Source of the DNA: Pteria penguin
Taxonomy: Eukaryota > Mollusca > Bivalvia > Pterioida > Pteriidae
DNA: 64,000 nt
Direction of reading: 5' to 3'
Assembly: GCA_035048485.1 (NCBI GenBank)
Contig: CM068582.1
Coordinates: forward strand, 35,740,096 to 35,804,095
The notes under the pieces were generated by a model, which was not told the DNA's origin, ran no database searches, and worked only from the letters and a program-made list of their open reading frames with translations. This document shows positions 1 to 11,281 of the stretch, piece by piece. A program made the position numbers and the translations under genes. How positions within the stretch are numbered: the stretch's first letter is position 1; every line of letters begins with the position of its first letter.

Positions 1-725
1 TAAAACATTGTCTGGGCTATTACTTCTTCTCCTGTGCATGGATTTCAATAATATTTCACAGAATTATTGTTTAGGACCCAAAAGTGTGTCTTGACCTTGA
101 CGCAAGGACATAGGTCAAAGGTCAAGTCCATAACATGCAAAATGAATGAAACCTTGTTCGGGCCATAACTTCTTCCCCTGTGCATGGATTTCAATAATAT
201 TTCACAGAATTTTTTCACTTGACCCAAGGTCATAGGTCAAAGGTCAAGGTCACAACATGCAAAGTGAGTGAAACCTTGTTCGGGCTATAACTTCTTCCCC
301 TGTGCATGGATTTCAATAATATTTCACAGAACTGTATTTCAATAATATTTCACAGAATCTTAAAACATATAAATTTTGACGTTTTAAGACTTCTGTTCTT
401 GTTTGAAACTTCAAGAATCTTCTGGCCAGCATGTTGTGTGTCTAAACCCGACTGCATGTGTTAGAACATTTATGCTAAATCTATAATACCATTTATCATA
501 TATTTTTGGTATTCTTGTATCTATTTAATATGTATTTATATCCTTGAAAAAGGTATCCATGAAACAATAAGAATAATATGTATTTGAATTTACAATAAAA
601 CTTCAAATTCTTCTTCCCCTGTGCATGGGCTTCAATAATATTTCACAGAATTGTTACTTAGGACCCAAGGGTTTGTTATGATCTTGAACGTCAGAGGTCA
701 AGGTCACAACAGGCAAAGTGAATAA
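1..725. repeat. Diverged tandem and dispersed bivalve-type repeat, about 120-146 bp units
   Basis: A unit containing CTTCTTCCCCTGTGCATGG, then TTTCAATAATATTTCACAGA, then a TGACC/AGGTCAAAGGTCAAGG block recurs at about 23, 169, 291 and 610. The first three copies are adjacent (spacing 146 and 122 bp); the fourth is separated by unrelated AT-rich DNA. The TGACCT-rich block is typical of interspersed repeats in bivalve genomes (general knowledge). I see no coding potential. Confidence 0.7.
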
Positions 726-2880
726 AGAGATTTTAAGAATTGTCGATATCCGTATTAAGAACTTTACGGAAAATCCGCATTTATTTCAATAGCCTAATAC
801 ATTGACGGCAAATTCTATTAAAGATAAGATAGCTGACTTACATGCTAAATATGTCTTTGTTCCTGCTGATAAAGCAGGTAATAACATAATAGTTGTTTGA
901 AAACTATATTATTTTGAAGTAAAAACGAATTAAACTCCACTCATACATATGTGGAAAGCCCTACCTCAAAAGACAGCACCTTGCACGATCACCTCATGAC
1001 CATGTCCGACTTTAAAATTAAAACTGATAAATCTGATCTACCAACCATATATTGGCTCCCAAAACTACATAAAAGTCCATATAAAGCACGTTTCATATCT
1101 AATTCTAGCCACTGCTCTACTACGGTACTATCGAAGCATATTACGTCTGCTCTAACTGCTATAAAAGATCATATTATCAAATATTGTGATGTCGCATTTC
1201 ATAATAGTAACATCAATTACTTTTGGTCGATTAAAAATTCTCATAGACAAACTTCTTTCGCTAAATTTCAAAGCGACTCAAATTTCTACGATTTTTCTAC
1301 ACTTATACATCTCTACCTCATGATTTGATTAAAAGCAAGTTGCTGTCTCTTATACAATGGCGTTTTCACAGAGAATCTAAAACGTACATATGTACTTCCA
1401 ATAACTCCGGATTCTTTTCCAACAAACAATATACTTCATATAAATACTGGACTTGCAAGGAATTATGTAAAGCAATAGATTTTCTCATCGATAATATTTT
1501 TGTGCAATTTGATGGCAAGATTTATCAACAGATAGTTGGGATTCCTATGGGTACTAACTGCGCGCCTCTGATAGCAGATTTATTTCTTTATTGTTGTGAG
1601 AGGGATTTTATGGTTTCTATTCAAAAATCAAAACGTTTTGACCTCATTGACAAATTTAATAATACTTGCAGATATCTGGATGACATTTTGGTTATCGACA
1701 ACCCTGAATTCGAACAATTTATATCAGAAATATATCCACCAGAGCTCACATTGAATAAAGCTAATACTTGAGATAAATCTACACCTTTCTTAGATTTAAA
1801 CATCAAAATTATCAACCACCTAATATATACTAATATTTATGATAAACGTGAGGATTTTGGATTTCCTATTGTAAATTTCCCTTACTTGGATGGCGATGTC
1901 CCTCGACTCCCATCATATGGTATCTATATATCTCAATTAGTTCGATTTGTCAGAGGCTGCATCGATGCTTTGGACTTTCATAAACGAAATTTACAAATTA
2001 CTACTAAACTTTTAACTCAGGGTTACAGATATCACAAGCTAAGAAAAACATTCGGCAAATTCCTCAGATCTTATTCAGAACTTGTATCTAAATTTGGAAA
2101 TATTTCTTTTCAACAATATGTATCCAATGGAATTTCCCATCTTAATTTTTACGGTGATCTCGTATATAAACTAAGGAAAGTAAAAGGCTTCGATAACGTT
2201 ATTTCATCATGTAATAAAATAGTCAAACGTCTTCTAAATAGACAATATGATATTGAGATCATCAAAAAGACTATAGGTCTTGTATTTGGCCCCTCTACAG
2301 CCTTATGCAGACTTTTACTTGAATATTGCACGCTGACTAACAGGGCGGTGGGGACTATATGACGGGCCTTGTAATAACCTCTTTCAGAGGAGACATGGTC
2401 CTGAACCTCGTCCCCTCTGACTGTTAGTCGGGACTCCTACAAATCTAGGGTCTTAGCTCGCTTTCAGACGGGCAGAGCACGGTTTATCATGTTGATGTCG
2501 CATATATTTTTATACCATTATGTGTTTTACAATACCTTACGTGTTTTATTTTTTATGACCTCTCGATATGCGATACCTGTTGACCCTTGTTCTTTACATG
2601 GAGGATTATTTATAAATTTTTAAATGTACGTCCTTTGATTGTTCTGCTGTTACGGTGAGTGGGAAGGTGTGCCCGTAAACCGGTTAACCACACCATTTGT
2701 TTGGCTTTTGTCAAATTAAATGATCGTCCTAAGTCGGTATCGTAATTGCACTACAATCAAATATTTTTGTAATGTGTTATATGTTCTAGTATATTATTTA
2801 TATTCATGTATTGTATAGCTCCATGGTGACTTCTGCCACATAACTGAGCCAGTAACTCCTCTTTTTTCTTCTGTAAGTGA
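725..2880 (+). mobile_element. Penelope-like element, family A copy 1 (longest family-A copy)
   Basis: This is a 5'-incomplete PLE carrying most of its reverse transcriptase and a long 3' tail. The start is placed where the upstream repeat ends and an RT-like frame begins (…VFVPADKAGNNIIVV around 850-897). The tail after 2345 includes GTAAACCGGTTAACCACACC and ends near 2870 in AGTAACTCCTCTTTTTTC. The same tail recurs seven more times in this window, which defines the family. No GIY-YIG endonuclease follows the RT, as in permuted (Naiad-type) or EN-less PLEs; that assignment is inference. Several disabling changes show it is dead. Confidence 0.8.
780..2362 (+). pseudogene. Broken Penelope-like reverse transcriptase (family A)
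   Basis: The reading frame can be followed through breaks: in-frame stops near 817 and 898, a one-base deletion near 1310 (DFSTL continues out of frame), and TGA stops at 1769 and 2360. Visible RT blocks are LPKLHKSPYKARFIS (template-grip region, about 1050-1100), GIPMGTNCAPLIADLFLY (about 1537-1590) and the catalytic YLDDILVIDNPEF (about 1672-1710), followed by a thumb-like C-terminus with YISQLVRF and QGYRYHKLRKTFGKF. In the better tail at 10.0 kb the frame continues to NLFRGDKVLIPSDC, so the protein normally ends about 30 residues past this copy's last stop. RNA-templated DNA synthesis is the family role; this copy cannot make it. Confidence 0.82.
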
Positions 2881-2929
2881 TGTATTAACATCATTTGATT
2901 TGAAACTTTCCTAACGTTTTACATCACCT

Positions 2930-3110
2930 GGGCCAAAGGCTTAAAGTAAGCTATTGTCATAGCGTACTGTCCGTCGTTTGTCTGTCAACCGTCCTTCTGT
3001 CCGTCGTCCGTCGTCCGTCCGTACACTTTTCACATTTTCCACTTCTTTTCGAGAACAGCTAAAGCGATCTTGATAAAACTTGGTAGTTATGAAGTACTAA
3101 TGCTACACTT
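2930..3110. repeat. Dispersed bivalve-type repeat with GTCC/CGTC-rich core
   Basis: The block runs from CACCTGGGCCAAAGGC through an iterated GTCCGTCGTCCGTC core to TTTTCACATTTTCCACTTC and AAAACTTGGTAG. This order of motifs is typical of an abundant interspersed repeat in bivalve genomes (recalled, not searched). It has no coding potential and separates the PLE tail from the Helentron-like remnant. Confidence 0.55.
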
Positions 3111-3399
3111 GCGTTGCTTTATAAATTTTATAAGCATTTAATTTACATCATACATACAACTTTTCTTAGGTAGAATTCTACAATGGCCACTCCCGCTAAA
3201 GTTAAGAAATGTAAAAGCGTTGCAGACACAGTTTCTGAAACTGTAAATGAGACTGACACCCTCTTGAAAGCTGTCTGTTACGATACAACTGCATAAAAAG
3301 GACAAACTTCTATCACAGGCGTGGAACGTGTCAAAAGGAGGCTCAAGGCATTGGATGGTAAATGTAAGACGTTGGCAAAAATAACAGCAAATGACAACT

Positions 3400-5292
3400 A
3401 TCAGCTATTGTGGGGAAACGCTTTGTGACTAAAGCACTGTATCAAACATCACTAAAATTCCTAAATGCAAAAGCATTTAAAGACTTTTCAGCCAGAAGAG
3501 TACTTGTTCTGGCTCCAACAGGAAAGGCAGCTTACCATGTAAAAGGAACTAAAATTCACTCAGGGCTTTACAATTCCGGTCAATCAAAACTTAGAACACA
3601 AACCATTACAGAGCTCAACGTTGAACACGTTACGAAATGAAATATCATCTGTTACATTACTATTTATCGATGAGATATCAATGGTTGGCTTCAAGCTTTT
3701 TAATCAGAGACTTATGGAAGTAATGCAGCCATCAATATTAGTTATTAGGTTTGTTACTGACCTTACACGGAAATATGTCGGGTTGATAAAGCCCATATAG
3801 GGCGAGGTGCTTGCGCCTCTCGTCTTGATATCATAATAGTGCTTCTGTCTTTCCTTTGCTCTCTCCTATGACTTCACTTCTAATTTGTATGATTTCTCCA
3901 GCCTCTGTTTCATCTCATCAATGTACTTTGTCTTTGATATCTTTCTGTTGTTAGTATCTATGCGCCTCTATGGGCTTTATCAACCCGACATATTTCCGTG
4001 TAAGGTCAGTAACAAACCTAATAACTGTTTTATTTTGTCGAGGACAATTTACCGTACACACAAATGATCAGTTCCAGAACACCAACGTAGTTTATATTTT
4101 GATTCTCAGTCTAGTTTTGCTTATTGTCTGCCATTGCCGTACAATTTTTTACAACTGACTCTACACAACAATTTGTAGGTCAGTCACATGACCAAAATTA
4201 AACATTTCCATTGGGACCAACTAGTCCGAGGCGAAATAAAACCCTTTGGAGGAATTTCTGTGATATCAGTTGGAAATTTGTTCCAACTGAAACTAGTCAT
4301 GGATAGTTACGTCTTCAATACTCCTAACAGTGGTTATTTTCCTCTAGCTGCAAATACCTGGCAAGATCTCTTCTCAATGATAGAATTTAAGGAGATAATG
4401 CACCAAGCTGACAACAAACAATTTGCTGAACTTTTAAATAAGCTTTGAGAGGCAAACATACTGCTGATGACATTGACTGTCTTAAAGAGCGTAGTATTGA
4501 TCCATGTAGCAGAAACTATCCAGTAAATGCTCCACATCTTTTGGCAACAAATAATGAAGTAGACACATATGAAAAAGTCATATCACAAATGGACAAAAAC
4601 AAAATCAAAATCAGTGCAAAAGAACAAGTTTTAGCATCTACTCCACCATCAATGAAGGAAATGATTCTCTCAAGTTTCAAAAATGGTCCACACACGAAAC
4701 AGCTACCAAATACATTAGATGTTTGTGAATGTGTTTGGCATGACTTTACCATTAATCTTGATACAGACGATGGTTTAATTAATGGAGCAACATGCATCAT
4801 CCAAAGATTCGATATTCCGGTAGGTAGATTGTATCCTTGTGGCAAAATTTGTGTCCAATTTCATGACAAAGCATCGAGAAAAAAAAAAACAAAAAACAAA
4901 AAGCATCTTTAAAAGTCAGGAATTAGTCTTGAATGGACCCCTATTGAACCTGTCATGAAACAGTTCCCTGCAGACAAGGCCAAGCACTTGTACAACGATT
5001 GCAATTTCCATTCCGTCCCTCTCATACAAAAACAATACACAGATCACAGGGAGACACTCTATCATCTGCAGTTATTGACCTAACCACTCGAAGAAAGATT
5101 GATCATTTGCATTATGTTGCATTTAGTAGAGTAACAGATCTCCAAAATCTCCATATTCTAAATCTACAAGAGGATAAGATATCAGTTTCTGAGGATGTCA
5201 AAAGAGAGATGGACCGTCTGAGACCCAACCCTTTGATCTTGACACATAAATTCATCCACCATCTGTTATTTCCTGTTGTTTACTTAAACTAG
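3400..5292 (+). pseudogene. PIF1-like helicase pseudogene
   Basis: Segments in different frames read as one PIF1-family helicase. They are a degraded Walker A (VGKRFVTKALYQT, about 3408-3445), VLVLAPTGKAAYHVKGTKIH (about 3500-3555), a Walker B-like LLFIDEISMVGF (about 3660-3695), PFGGISVISVGNLFQLK (about 4230-4290), a run from ANTWQDLFS to NLDTDDGLINGA (4340-4800), and the C-terminal TIHRSQGDTLSSAVIDL and HYVAFSRVTDLQNLHIL motifs (about 5030-5160). Frameshifts occur near 3620, 4447 and 4913-4999, and the P-loop has lost glycines. The family unwinds DNA; in Helitrons and Helentrons it drives rolling-circle transposition. Clearly non-functional. Confidence 0.78.
3740..4026. mobile_element. 287-bp MITE or foldback element with about 60-bp inverted repeats
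   Basis: The left arm starts AGTTATTAGGTTTGTTACTG and the right arm ends with its reverse complement, CAGTAACAAACCTAATAACT. Pairing continues inward through CCTTACACGGAAATATGTCG and GGTTGATAAAGCCCATA with almost no mismatch, so each arm is roughly 60 bp. The centre is AT-rich and has no transposase. It lies inside the helicase pseudogene, so it arrived after that element. I could not identify a clear target duplication, so the superfamily is left open. Confidence 0.75.
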
Positions 5293-5309
5293 ATTTTTAA
5301 ACAGACATT

Positions 5310-5866
5310 CAGAAGATGTGAAACAGGATATGCATGTAAGATCTGCTGGTATGTGCAAGAGATTCAATAGAATCTACAAATATCTTCAATCTTCACCAGT
5401 ACAGATAGGATGCTCCACAAAACTCCAGCCAACGTCCTTATCGTGGCTTGGCATTGTATTCTATGCAGCATTTATCTTCGATAAAAATGCTTCCTCAGAC
5501 AAAATTGAATCTATATTTTCAATATACCTCAAATATATACCTTCAATATACCTGAAATCCACATTCTCGCCAAAGATTCATGCACAAGAGTTATGTTCGA
5601 ACATTTATAGTAATCATCTTAGGAGAAGAGAATGCATTGTGATGGGAGATTTCAGTATTGATCTGTGTTCAATAATAGACCGAAAACTTCTTAAAATTGC
5701 ATGGTCAGGACTCTTGGATTCACCCAAAACATTAACACTCCAACAACAGACTATCAATCAAGCCTTGATCTTGTATTCTATAACTGCAAACAGTCTGTTC
5801 TGTGTGGAACTAGAGAAGTCTATTATTCAGACCATAAGATCATTTATGCAGCATGGTAAACAGTGA
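5310..5866 (+). pseudogene. APE-type endonuclease fragment, probably the Helentron C-terminus
   Basis: ECIVMGDFSIDL at about 5630-5665 matches the MGDFN motif of exonuclease-endonuclease-phosphatase enzymes. After a frame change near 5745, SSLDLVFYN and YYSDHKIIYAAW (about 5757-5860) match the closing S-x-LDL and SDH-x-x-I motifs. The spacing between them fits a truncated endonuclease domain. The family cleaves DNA strands, and in Helentrons it lies downstream of the helicase. A non-LTR retrotransposon origin is possible, but the nearby same-strand helicase favours a Helentron. Confidence 0.6.
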
Positions 5867-6112
5867 GTATTGGACATAATACAAATGATATTCTATCATT
5901 TATATATTCATTAATGATCGAGCGATATAGGCTGTATACCTCTATTTTCCTAGTATCCTTATCACCCTATTAAATCAACTGTACGAAGCATGAATACTGT
6001 ATGGTTCATTGAGCACCTTATACTTTCAGTTAATGCAAAGGCATGGCAAATTATGTACAGCTGTTTCTGAATACTTTTGTTAAAGACAGAAATCAGAGAG
6101 CATTCAGAGGCA

Positions 6113-6350
6113 TGTTGATTTCTCAGTTCGTTGTTGCAGAGTTATGGCACTTAGAATTGTTTAATAGTTTAATAATAGAAATATCTATGGCCGAAAATAA
6201 ATTTTATTGGATTTAGATAAAACTTTCGATTTTGTTGATTTATCGGTTTGTTGGTACAGGGTTATGGTACCTAAAATTTTTTAAATAGTTTTTCCATAGC
6301 AATATCTATGTCAGACAATAAATTTTATTGGATTTAGATAAAACGTGTAC
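6113..6350. repeat. Two tandem copies of a roughly 120-bp bivalve-type repeat
   Basis: Both copies contain GTTGATTT, GTTATGG, AATATCTATG and the identical block AATAAATTTTATTGGATTTA. Unit 1 is about 6113-6232 and unit 2 about 6233-6350. The rest of 5871-7060 is AT-rich, with no gene I can recognise; part may be 3' UTR of the minus-strand gene ending at 7061. Confidence 0.7.
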
Positions 6351-7060
6351 AGAATATTCAGAATAATGGGCTTTTACTTAAAGGTGTATTTATTATTTTG
6401 CTCTTCAAACATCAATACTTCGGATTTTCACATTTTCGGTCTCATGCATCATTGATTTGTAGGAATAATGCGCAAATGGTACACTACATTAATACATACA
6501 AGTATGTTCTTATGTTTAATGTTATATGGTTTCAAAAGGTCTTTTTGCTCTTAACTCTTTTTAGTTCTGCTCTGGTGAAATAAAAAGAAGAACTGGAAAA
6601 TGTAAAATAAATTTATTCTCATCAATGTTTTCCTTTTGTTACATTTTCATCTTACAATAACATATACTGACTCGTTTTTAAAGCAAAATTGAATATATAT
6701 CTATGTATTTGAATACAAGACGTCTGTTTCGTATTGAAAGTTTGCTTCTTTAGAGCTTTAGATGTTTCTTCTTTGACACACATAAAAGGGAAAACAAACA
6801 TGTATCGCCACTAACTATTTTAAATATCGCATTTGGACGGAGCATAAGTATATCACAGATAAATAGCATATCATACGCATGATAGTTTACTAATAACAAC
6901 ACTGACAGGGACTGTTCAAATTATAGAAATCTCAACAAAATGACAAAAATTATTCATGCAATCGTAAGCTCGTGGATTTTGGAATCTTAGTATCTAGCGC
7001 TATAAAAGTTCTGCTCATATTGATGGATATTATACGTAAACGCATTGACGACGAAGATGG

Positions 7061-7525
7061 TTACATGTAATGTAGAAGGTCTTGAGACCGTGTCTGTCGC
7101 CCGGACTCTAATGATCTCTTGGAAGATACGGATGAATCATTCATACTCACAACATCGTCATTATGACAGTGAATCTTGAGATAATTGTCCTCGTCGTTTC
7201 CGTAATCCATACCTCCTTCATTGTAATCTATTTCTATCTTATGCACTCCTCCGTCTCGTGAAGCCATCTCATATTCATCGAGACGACTGCTACGTGACGT
7301 CACAAATGTGTCGTAACTATTGGCTCCTGGTGAATGCCTGTTGAAGTTAGGCATTCTGGGATTGCGTATGCGTGTTGTGTTGTATTTAACAGCCTTTGGG
7401 GCTTCTTTTGTACTGCAACAGCACCAACATAATACACAACAAATTCCAACAATTCCTGCAAACGCTCCAAATCCGGCAGATAAGCCAATCACCATGTCCT
7501 CATTGCCGGAGGTTTCTTGCTGTAT
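7061..7525 (-). CDS. Last exon of a single-pass membrane protein, unknown family
   Basis: A phase-0 exon of 154 codons begins after a plausible 3' splice site (CATCTCACATCAG, ending at 7526) and ends at a TAA at 7061-7063. It opens with IQQETSGNEDMV, then one membrane span of about 22 residues (VIGLSAGFGAFAGIVGIC) that runs into a cysteine cluster, CCVLCWCCC. Such juxtamembrane cysteines are often palmitoylated (inference). The roughly 115-residue tail is polar and rich in Ser, Asp and Arg, so it is probably cytosolic; a type I receptor-like topology is likely. A possible polyadenylation signal in minus orientation is at 6612-6617. Upstream exons should lie at higher coordinates, where I found none. 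I do not recognise the family; a Shisa-like or EGF-type receptor tail is only a guess. Confidence 0.6.
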   Translation of the reverse strand: MQQETSGNEDMVIGLSAGFGAFAGIVGICCVLCWCCCSTKEAPKAVKYNTTRIRNPRMPNFNRHSPGANSYDTFVTSRSSRLDEYEMASRDGGVHKIEIDYNEGGMDYGNDEDNYLKIHCHNDDVVSMNDSSVSSKRSLESGRQTRSQDLLHYM

Positions 7526-8682
7526 CTGATGTGAGATGTATTAATGAAAATTGTTAAATATTTCAACAAAAACGAATAACGTCTGATTGTTTTAAACATA
7601 GAAATAAATTCACAATGCGAGGTATTAACGTAAACCGTAAATGACATTTGTATGACGTACGGAGTATATTATAAGTGTTATATAAATTTCATATGCTGTG
7701 ATATTTGAATATAAATATTCATAAAATAATTCTACGTCTATGCTAATTATATTTCCGTGTGTACGTTAAGGTTTCAGTATTCAGCGGTGAATTTCTAATT
7801 GCGGTGTATATATAACAGAAGTGTCTTAGAACATGACTAATGTCAACGGCACTACGTCATTATACCATGATGCTATAAATAATATGAATTTTCTACATTT
7901 GGTGTGTAATATCAATATTGAATTCAAAACATCATTTACGTTCTGCAAATAGTAACATTGAGTTAAACAATAGTTGAAAATGCTTAAACTCTTTCTCTCG
8001 TAACAGAACATATATTTTACCAATAAATTAAAGAAAAAAGAGGAGTTACTGGCTCAGTTATGTGGCAGATATCACCATAGAACAATCATATATAAAGAAA
8101 GTTCTTACTGTTGGATTTGTTACAACAACTGGAACCGAAGCTGCAATATAAGAGGATTACTTTATTTAATTATATACAGCAATAACATTATATATATATC
8201 CTATCATCACATCATGTGATATAACATTTTTTTCCAAAAGAAATGGTATTAGACTTCTTGATTAATGCATTACATGCATAATTAGCCTTAATAGATATAA
8301 CTTTGATTTTTAAAATTACTATTTCATTTTGAATATGTTACTTTGATCTTTGAAATTAATATTTCATTTGGAAGACGAATTCTCGACGAAGGAATAGGGC
8401 TTTTTTCAAAATAATGTTTCTCCGTTGAAATCAGAGTCGTTAAAGTTTGTCTTAAACCCTGTATGAAGTGTTTATATTTTTGTTTTTTCCAAAACAAAAA
8501 AGACAAAATTAGAAAAAAGATTATTGAAAAAATTGTGTAATATCGTTATAATCAAAAGAAAGTTTATCTACCGCAACAAAGAGATATAAATCCTATAAGT
8601 GCATATGTATTACACATACCCAAATTTTACAATCACTAACCTCGAAACTATTGAAGACGAAATTGATATTACAAAATTGATG
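7526..8682. other. AT-rich stretch, probably intron of the minus-strand membrane gene
   Basis: Apart from the inverted PLE tail at 8031-8082 I see no supported exon, RNA gene or repeat. The short open frames here lack splice context and family motifs. Confidence 0.4.
8031..8082 (-). repeat. Solo 3' end of PLE family A, inverted
   Basis: AAGAGGAGTTACTGGCTCAG and TTATGTGGCAGATATCACCA are the reverse complement of the end of the copy at 0.7-2.9 kb (2818-2870), with few differences. Only the last ~50 bp are present, a severe 5' truncation or a deletion remnant. Confidence 0.75.
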
Positions 8683-9146
8683 TTAATAACGGGACCTGTC
8701 CAAAATCTTTTCAGAGGAGACAAGGGCCTGATCCCCTTTGACTGTTAGTCGGGCCTCCTATTGATCAGAGATCTGAGCTCGCTTTCAGACGAGCAGAACA
8801 CGGTTTACTAATGTTGATGTCGCCATATATATTTTTGATAGCAGCATATTATTCTATAAATGTTTCATGTATAAAAAAAATTTATGACCTTTCGTCTTGA
8901 GAAACTTTGTTCTCTATATATAGGATTATTTGTAAATGTTTTAATGTGTGTCCTTTGATTGTGTTGCTTTTGCGGTGAATGGAAAGGTGGGTGCCCGTAA
9001 ACCGGTTAACCACACCAATTGAATGACTGTTTTTTTTACTTTAATTCACCGTTCTAAGTAGGTATCGAAACCGCAGCATAATCGATTATGTGTTCATGTC
9101 CTTGGTGAATTGTGTCATACAGCTTTGTCTTCTGTTTTCTCATTAA
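8683..9146 (+). mobile_element. PLE family A copy 2: 3' tail only
   Basis: It starts at the last codons of the RT frame (TTTTCAGAGGAGACAAGG, CCCTTTGACTGTTAGTCGGG) and continues through GTAAACCGGTTAACCACACC to GTCCTTGGTGAATTGTGTCA and TTCTGTTTTCTC. No RT core is present, so this is a heavily 5'-truncated insertion. Confidence 0.8.
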
Positions 9147-9251
9147 TAAAGAAAAATAATGCACGTATTTCTGTTTGTTGTCTCATTTTGTAAATGGAAG
9201 CTCTTTATACGCAAAATACCGTAACTTTGTAATGAAGTTTGAATAAATGTG

Positions 9252-10558
9252 CATGTCACATTTTTGATGGATAATATTTATGTACAATTTAATGGCAAGA
9301 CTTATCAACAGATTATTGGGATTCCTATGGGCACTAACTGTGCTCCTCTTATAGCAGATTTACTTTTATACTGTTATGAGAGAGACTTCATGTATTCTAT
9401 TCAAACTTCTAAACGTTTCGGCCTTATTGATAAGTTCAATGAAACCTCTAGATATCTTGATGATATTTTAGTAATCGATAACCCTGAGTTTGAAAACTAT
9501 ATATCTGACATTTATCCATCTGAACGCCTTTTTTGGACTTAAATATTAAAATTTTTAACAACAATATTCATACCAACATATATGATAAACGTGATGACTT
9601 CGGGTTTCCTATTGTAAATTTCCCTTATTTAGATGGTGATGTCCCCAGATTCCCATCATATGGTATTTATATTAGTTAACTGGTTCGGTTTGTCAAAGCC
9701 TGCACTAAAGTTTTGGATTTTTCGCGAAAAACATTCTCAGACTACTTTTAAACTTCTTACTCAAGGTTATAGATATCATAAAATTCGAAAAACTTTTGGT
9801 AAATTTTATTAATCTTGTGCAGACATTTTATCTAAATTCGGAAATGTTACTTTTCAACAATATGTATCCAGAGGAATTTCCCATCCCTATTTCTACAGTG
9901 ATCTAGCGTACAAACTAAGGAGGGTCTAAAATTATTAAACGCCATCGACATCGACAGTATGACCCCGAGATCATCGCTAAGACCATAGATCTTGTATTGG
10001 GTTCCTCTACAACCCAATGCAGACTTTTACTTCAGCGTTGCACCCTGACTAACAGGGCGGTGGGAACTCTATTACGGGCCTTGTCCAACCTTTTCAGAGG
10101 AGACAAGGTCCTGATCCCCTCTGACTGTTAGTCGGAACTCCTATTGATCGAGGATCTGAGCTCCCTTACAGACGGGCATAGCACGGTTTACTTAAGTTGA
10201 TGTCTCCTTACATAATTTTGATAGCAACATATTATTCTATAATTTCGTGTGTAATAAATTTTATGAGCTCTCTTCTTGAGAAACCTGTTGATCCTTGTTC
10301 TCTATATGGAAGATTATTTATAAATTTTTAAATGTGTCTTTTGATTCTGCTTCTGCGGTGAGTGGGAAGGTGGACGCCCGTAAACCGGTTAACCACACCA
10401 TTTGAGTGACGTTTGTTACTTCAATTCACCGTCCTAAGCAGCACAATCGAATATTTTTGTAATGTCGTTCCGTGTATATTATGTTATTGTCATTTTCTGT
10501 GTTCAGGTCCTTGGTGATTTGTGTCATACAGCGTTGTCATATGTCTTCTGTTTTCTCT
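9252..10558 (+). mobile_element. PLE family A copy 3, 5'-truncated, with RT core and full tail
   Basis: The copy begins inside the RT at MDNIYVQFNGKTYQQIIGIP, keeps GTNCAPLIADLLLY and YLDDILVIDNPEF, then loses frame near 9525 and has further stops near 9680. It recovers the original C-terminus up to NLFRGDKVLIPSDC with a stop near 10128. The tail ends TCTTCTGTTTTCTC at about 10558. The left junction falls after GTGCATGT and the right one before CATGTTTACTTTTAATTGGG. A diverged tandem duplicate near 11280 has the uninterrupted site, so the boundaries are well supported. Confidence 0.82.
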
Positions 10559-11105
10559 CATGTTTACTTTTAATTGGGTAATTTATTACCAAGTATGAAC
10601 TTTCAAAGAAATATAAAATCTTATACCTGTAACAGTATTTACCTTAGTACATAATGTCTTTTAAACTTGATGTTAGGTATATGTAGATAGAAATTGCATT
10701 AGTATTAACAACATGCTCTTTCCCGAAACTTAAAATCATAAAATCAATACCAATCACCGATTCTCTTCCAGATTGCAAAATATTGCATAGCAACAAAACC
10801 ATAATTAAGTCGGCACATCTTTTACGCAATTTCCTGTTTATCAGGATCTGAAAGTCAAATTATCAGTACTAATGGAATTGCACTTGACATATCCAGCTAG
10901 AAAATGTCCAAGCATGATTGAATACTGATTGGTGGAAATAACATTGAAGCCGATATATTGAAAAAAATACACGATTATACGCTGCACTACATTCTTATTG
11001 AAAATAACTCAGCAAAATGATAAGATACTGATCGATGGCAAAGGCAGTCACTCACGAACCCTGGATATACCTGACGTGGGAAAAGGTAAAGGGATTATCC
11101 CATAC
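10559..11105. repeat. Diverged segmental duplication, copy 1
   Basis: This block matches 11282-12145 in order: TAATTTATTACCAAGTATGA, AAAGAAATATAAAAT, GATTCTCTTCCAGATT, TTTACGCAATTTCCTGTTTA, GATTGAATACTGATTGGTGG, ACTGATCGATGG and CTGACGTGGG. Similarity also extends left of the PLE at 9.25 kb (ACCGTAACTTTG, GTTTGAATA), so the ancestral unit was longer and was split by that insertion. I see no coding sequence. Confidence 0.75.
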
Positions 11106-11281
11106 AATATACGATAAATCAAATAGTATATTTTTTGTAGTTTCCGATAACTGTGACACCTAATTTTTCCAAGTGTAATTAATTAATTAATGCATAGCAA
11201 TTATGTTTGTACTTTTTTTATATGAGGCTCATTATATATGTAATACCTTAACTTTGGAGTGGTGTTTGAATACATGTACAT

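Larger units (their letters stand above)
3170..5870 (+). mobile_element. Decayed Helentron-like rolling-circle transposon remnant
   Basis: A PIF1-type helicase in several frames is followed on the same strand by a metal-dependent endonuclease-like segment with MGDF and SDHK motifs. Helicase plus an APE-type endonuclease in this order is characteristic of Helentrons (established for the family). No Rep (HUH) domain was found upstream, so the copy is 5'-incomplete. A short open frame near 3183-3296 (MATPAKVKKCKS…) is unexplained. A 287-bp inverted-repeat element and about 200 bp of other DNA interrupt the helicase between about 3740 and 4230. Confidence 0.65.
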
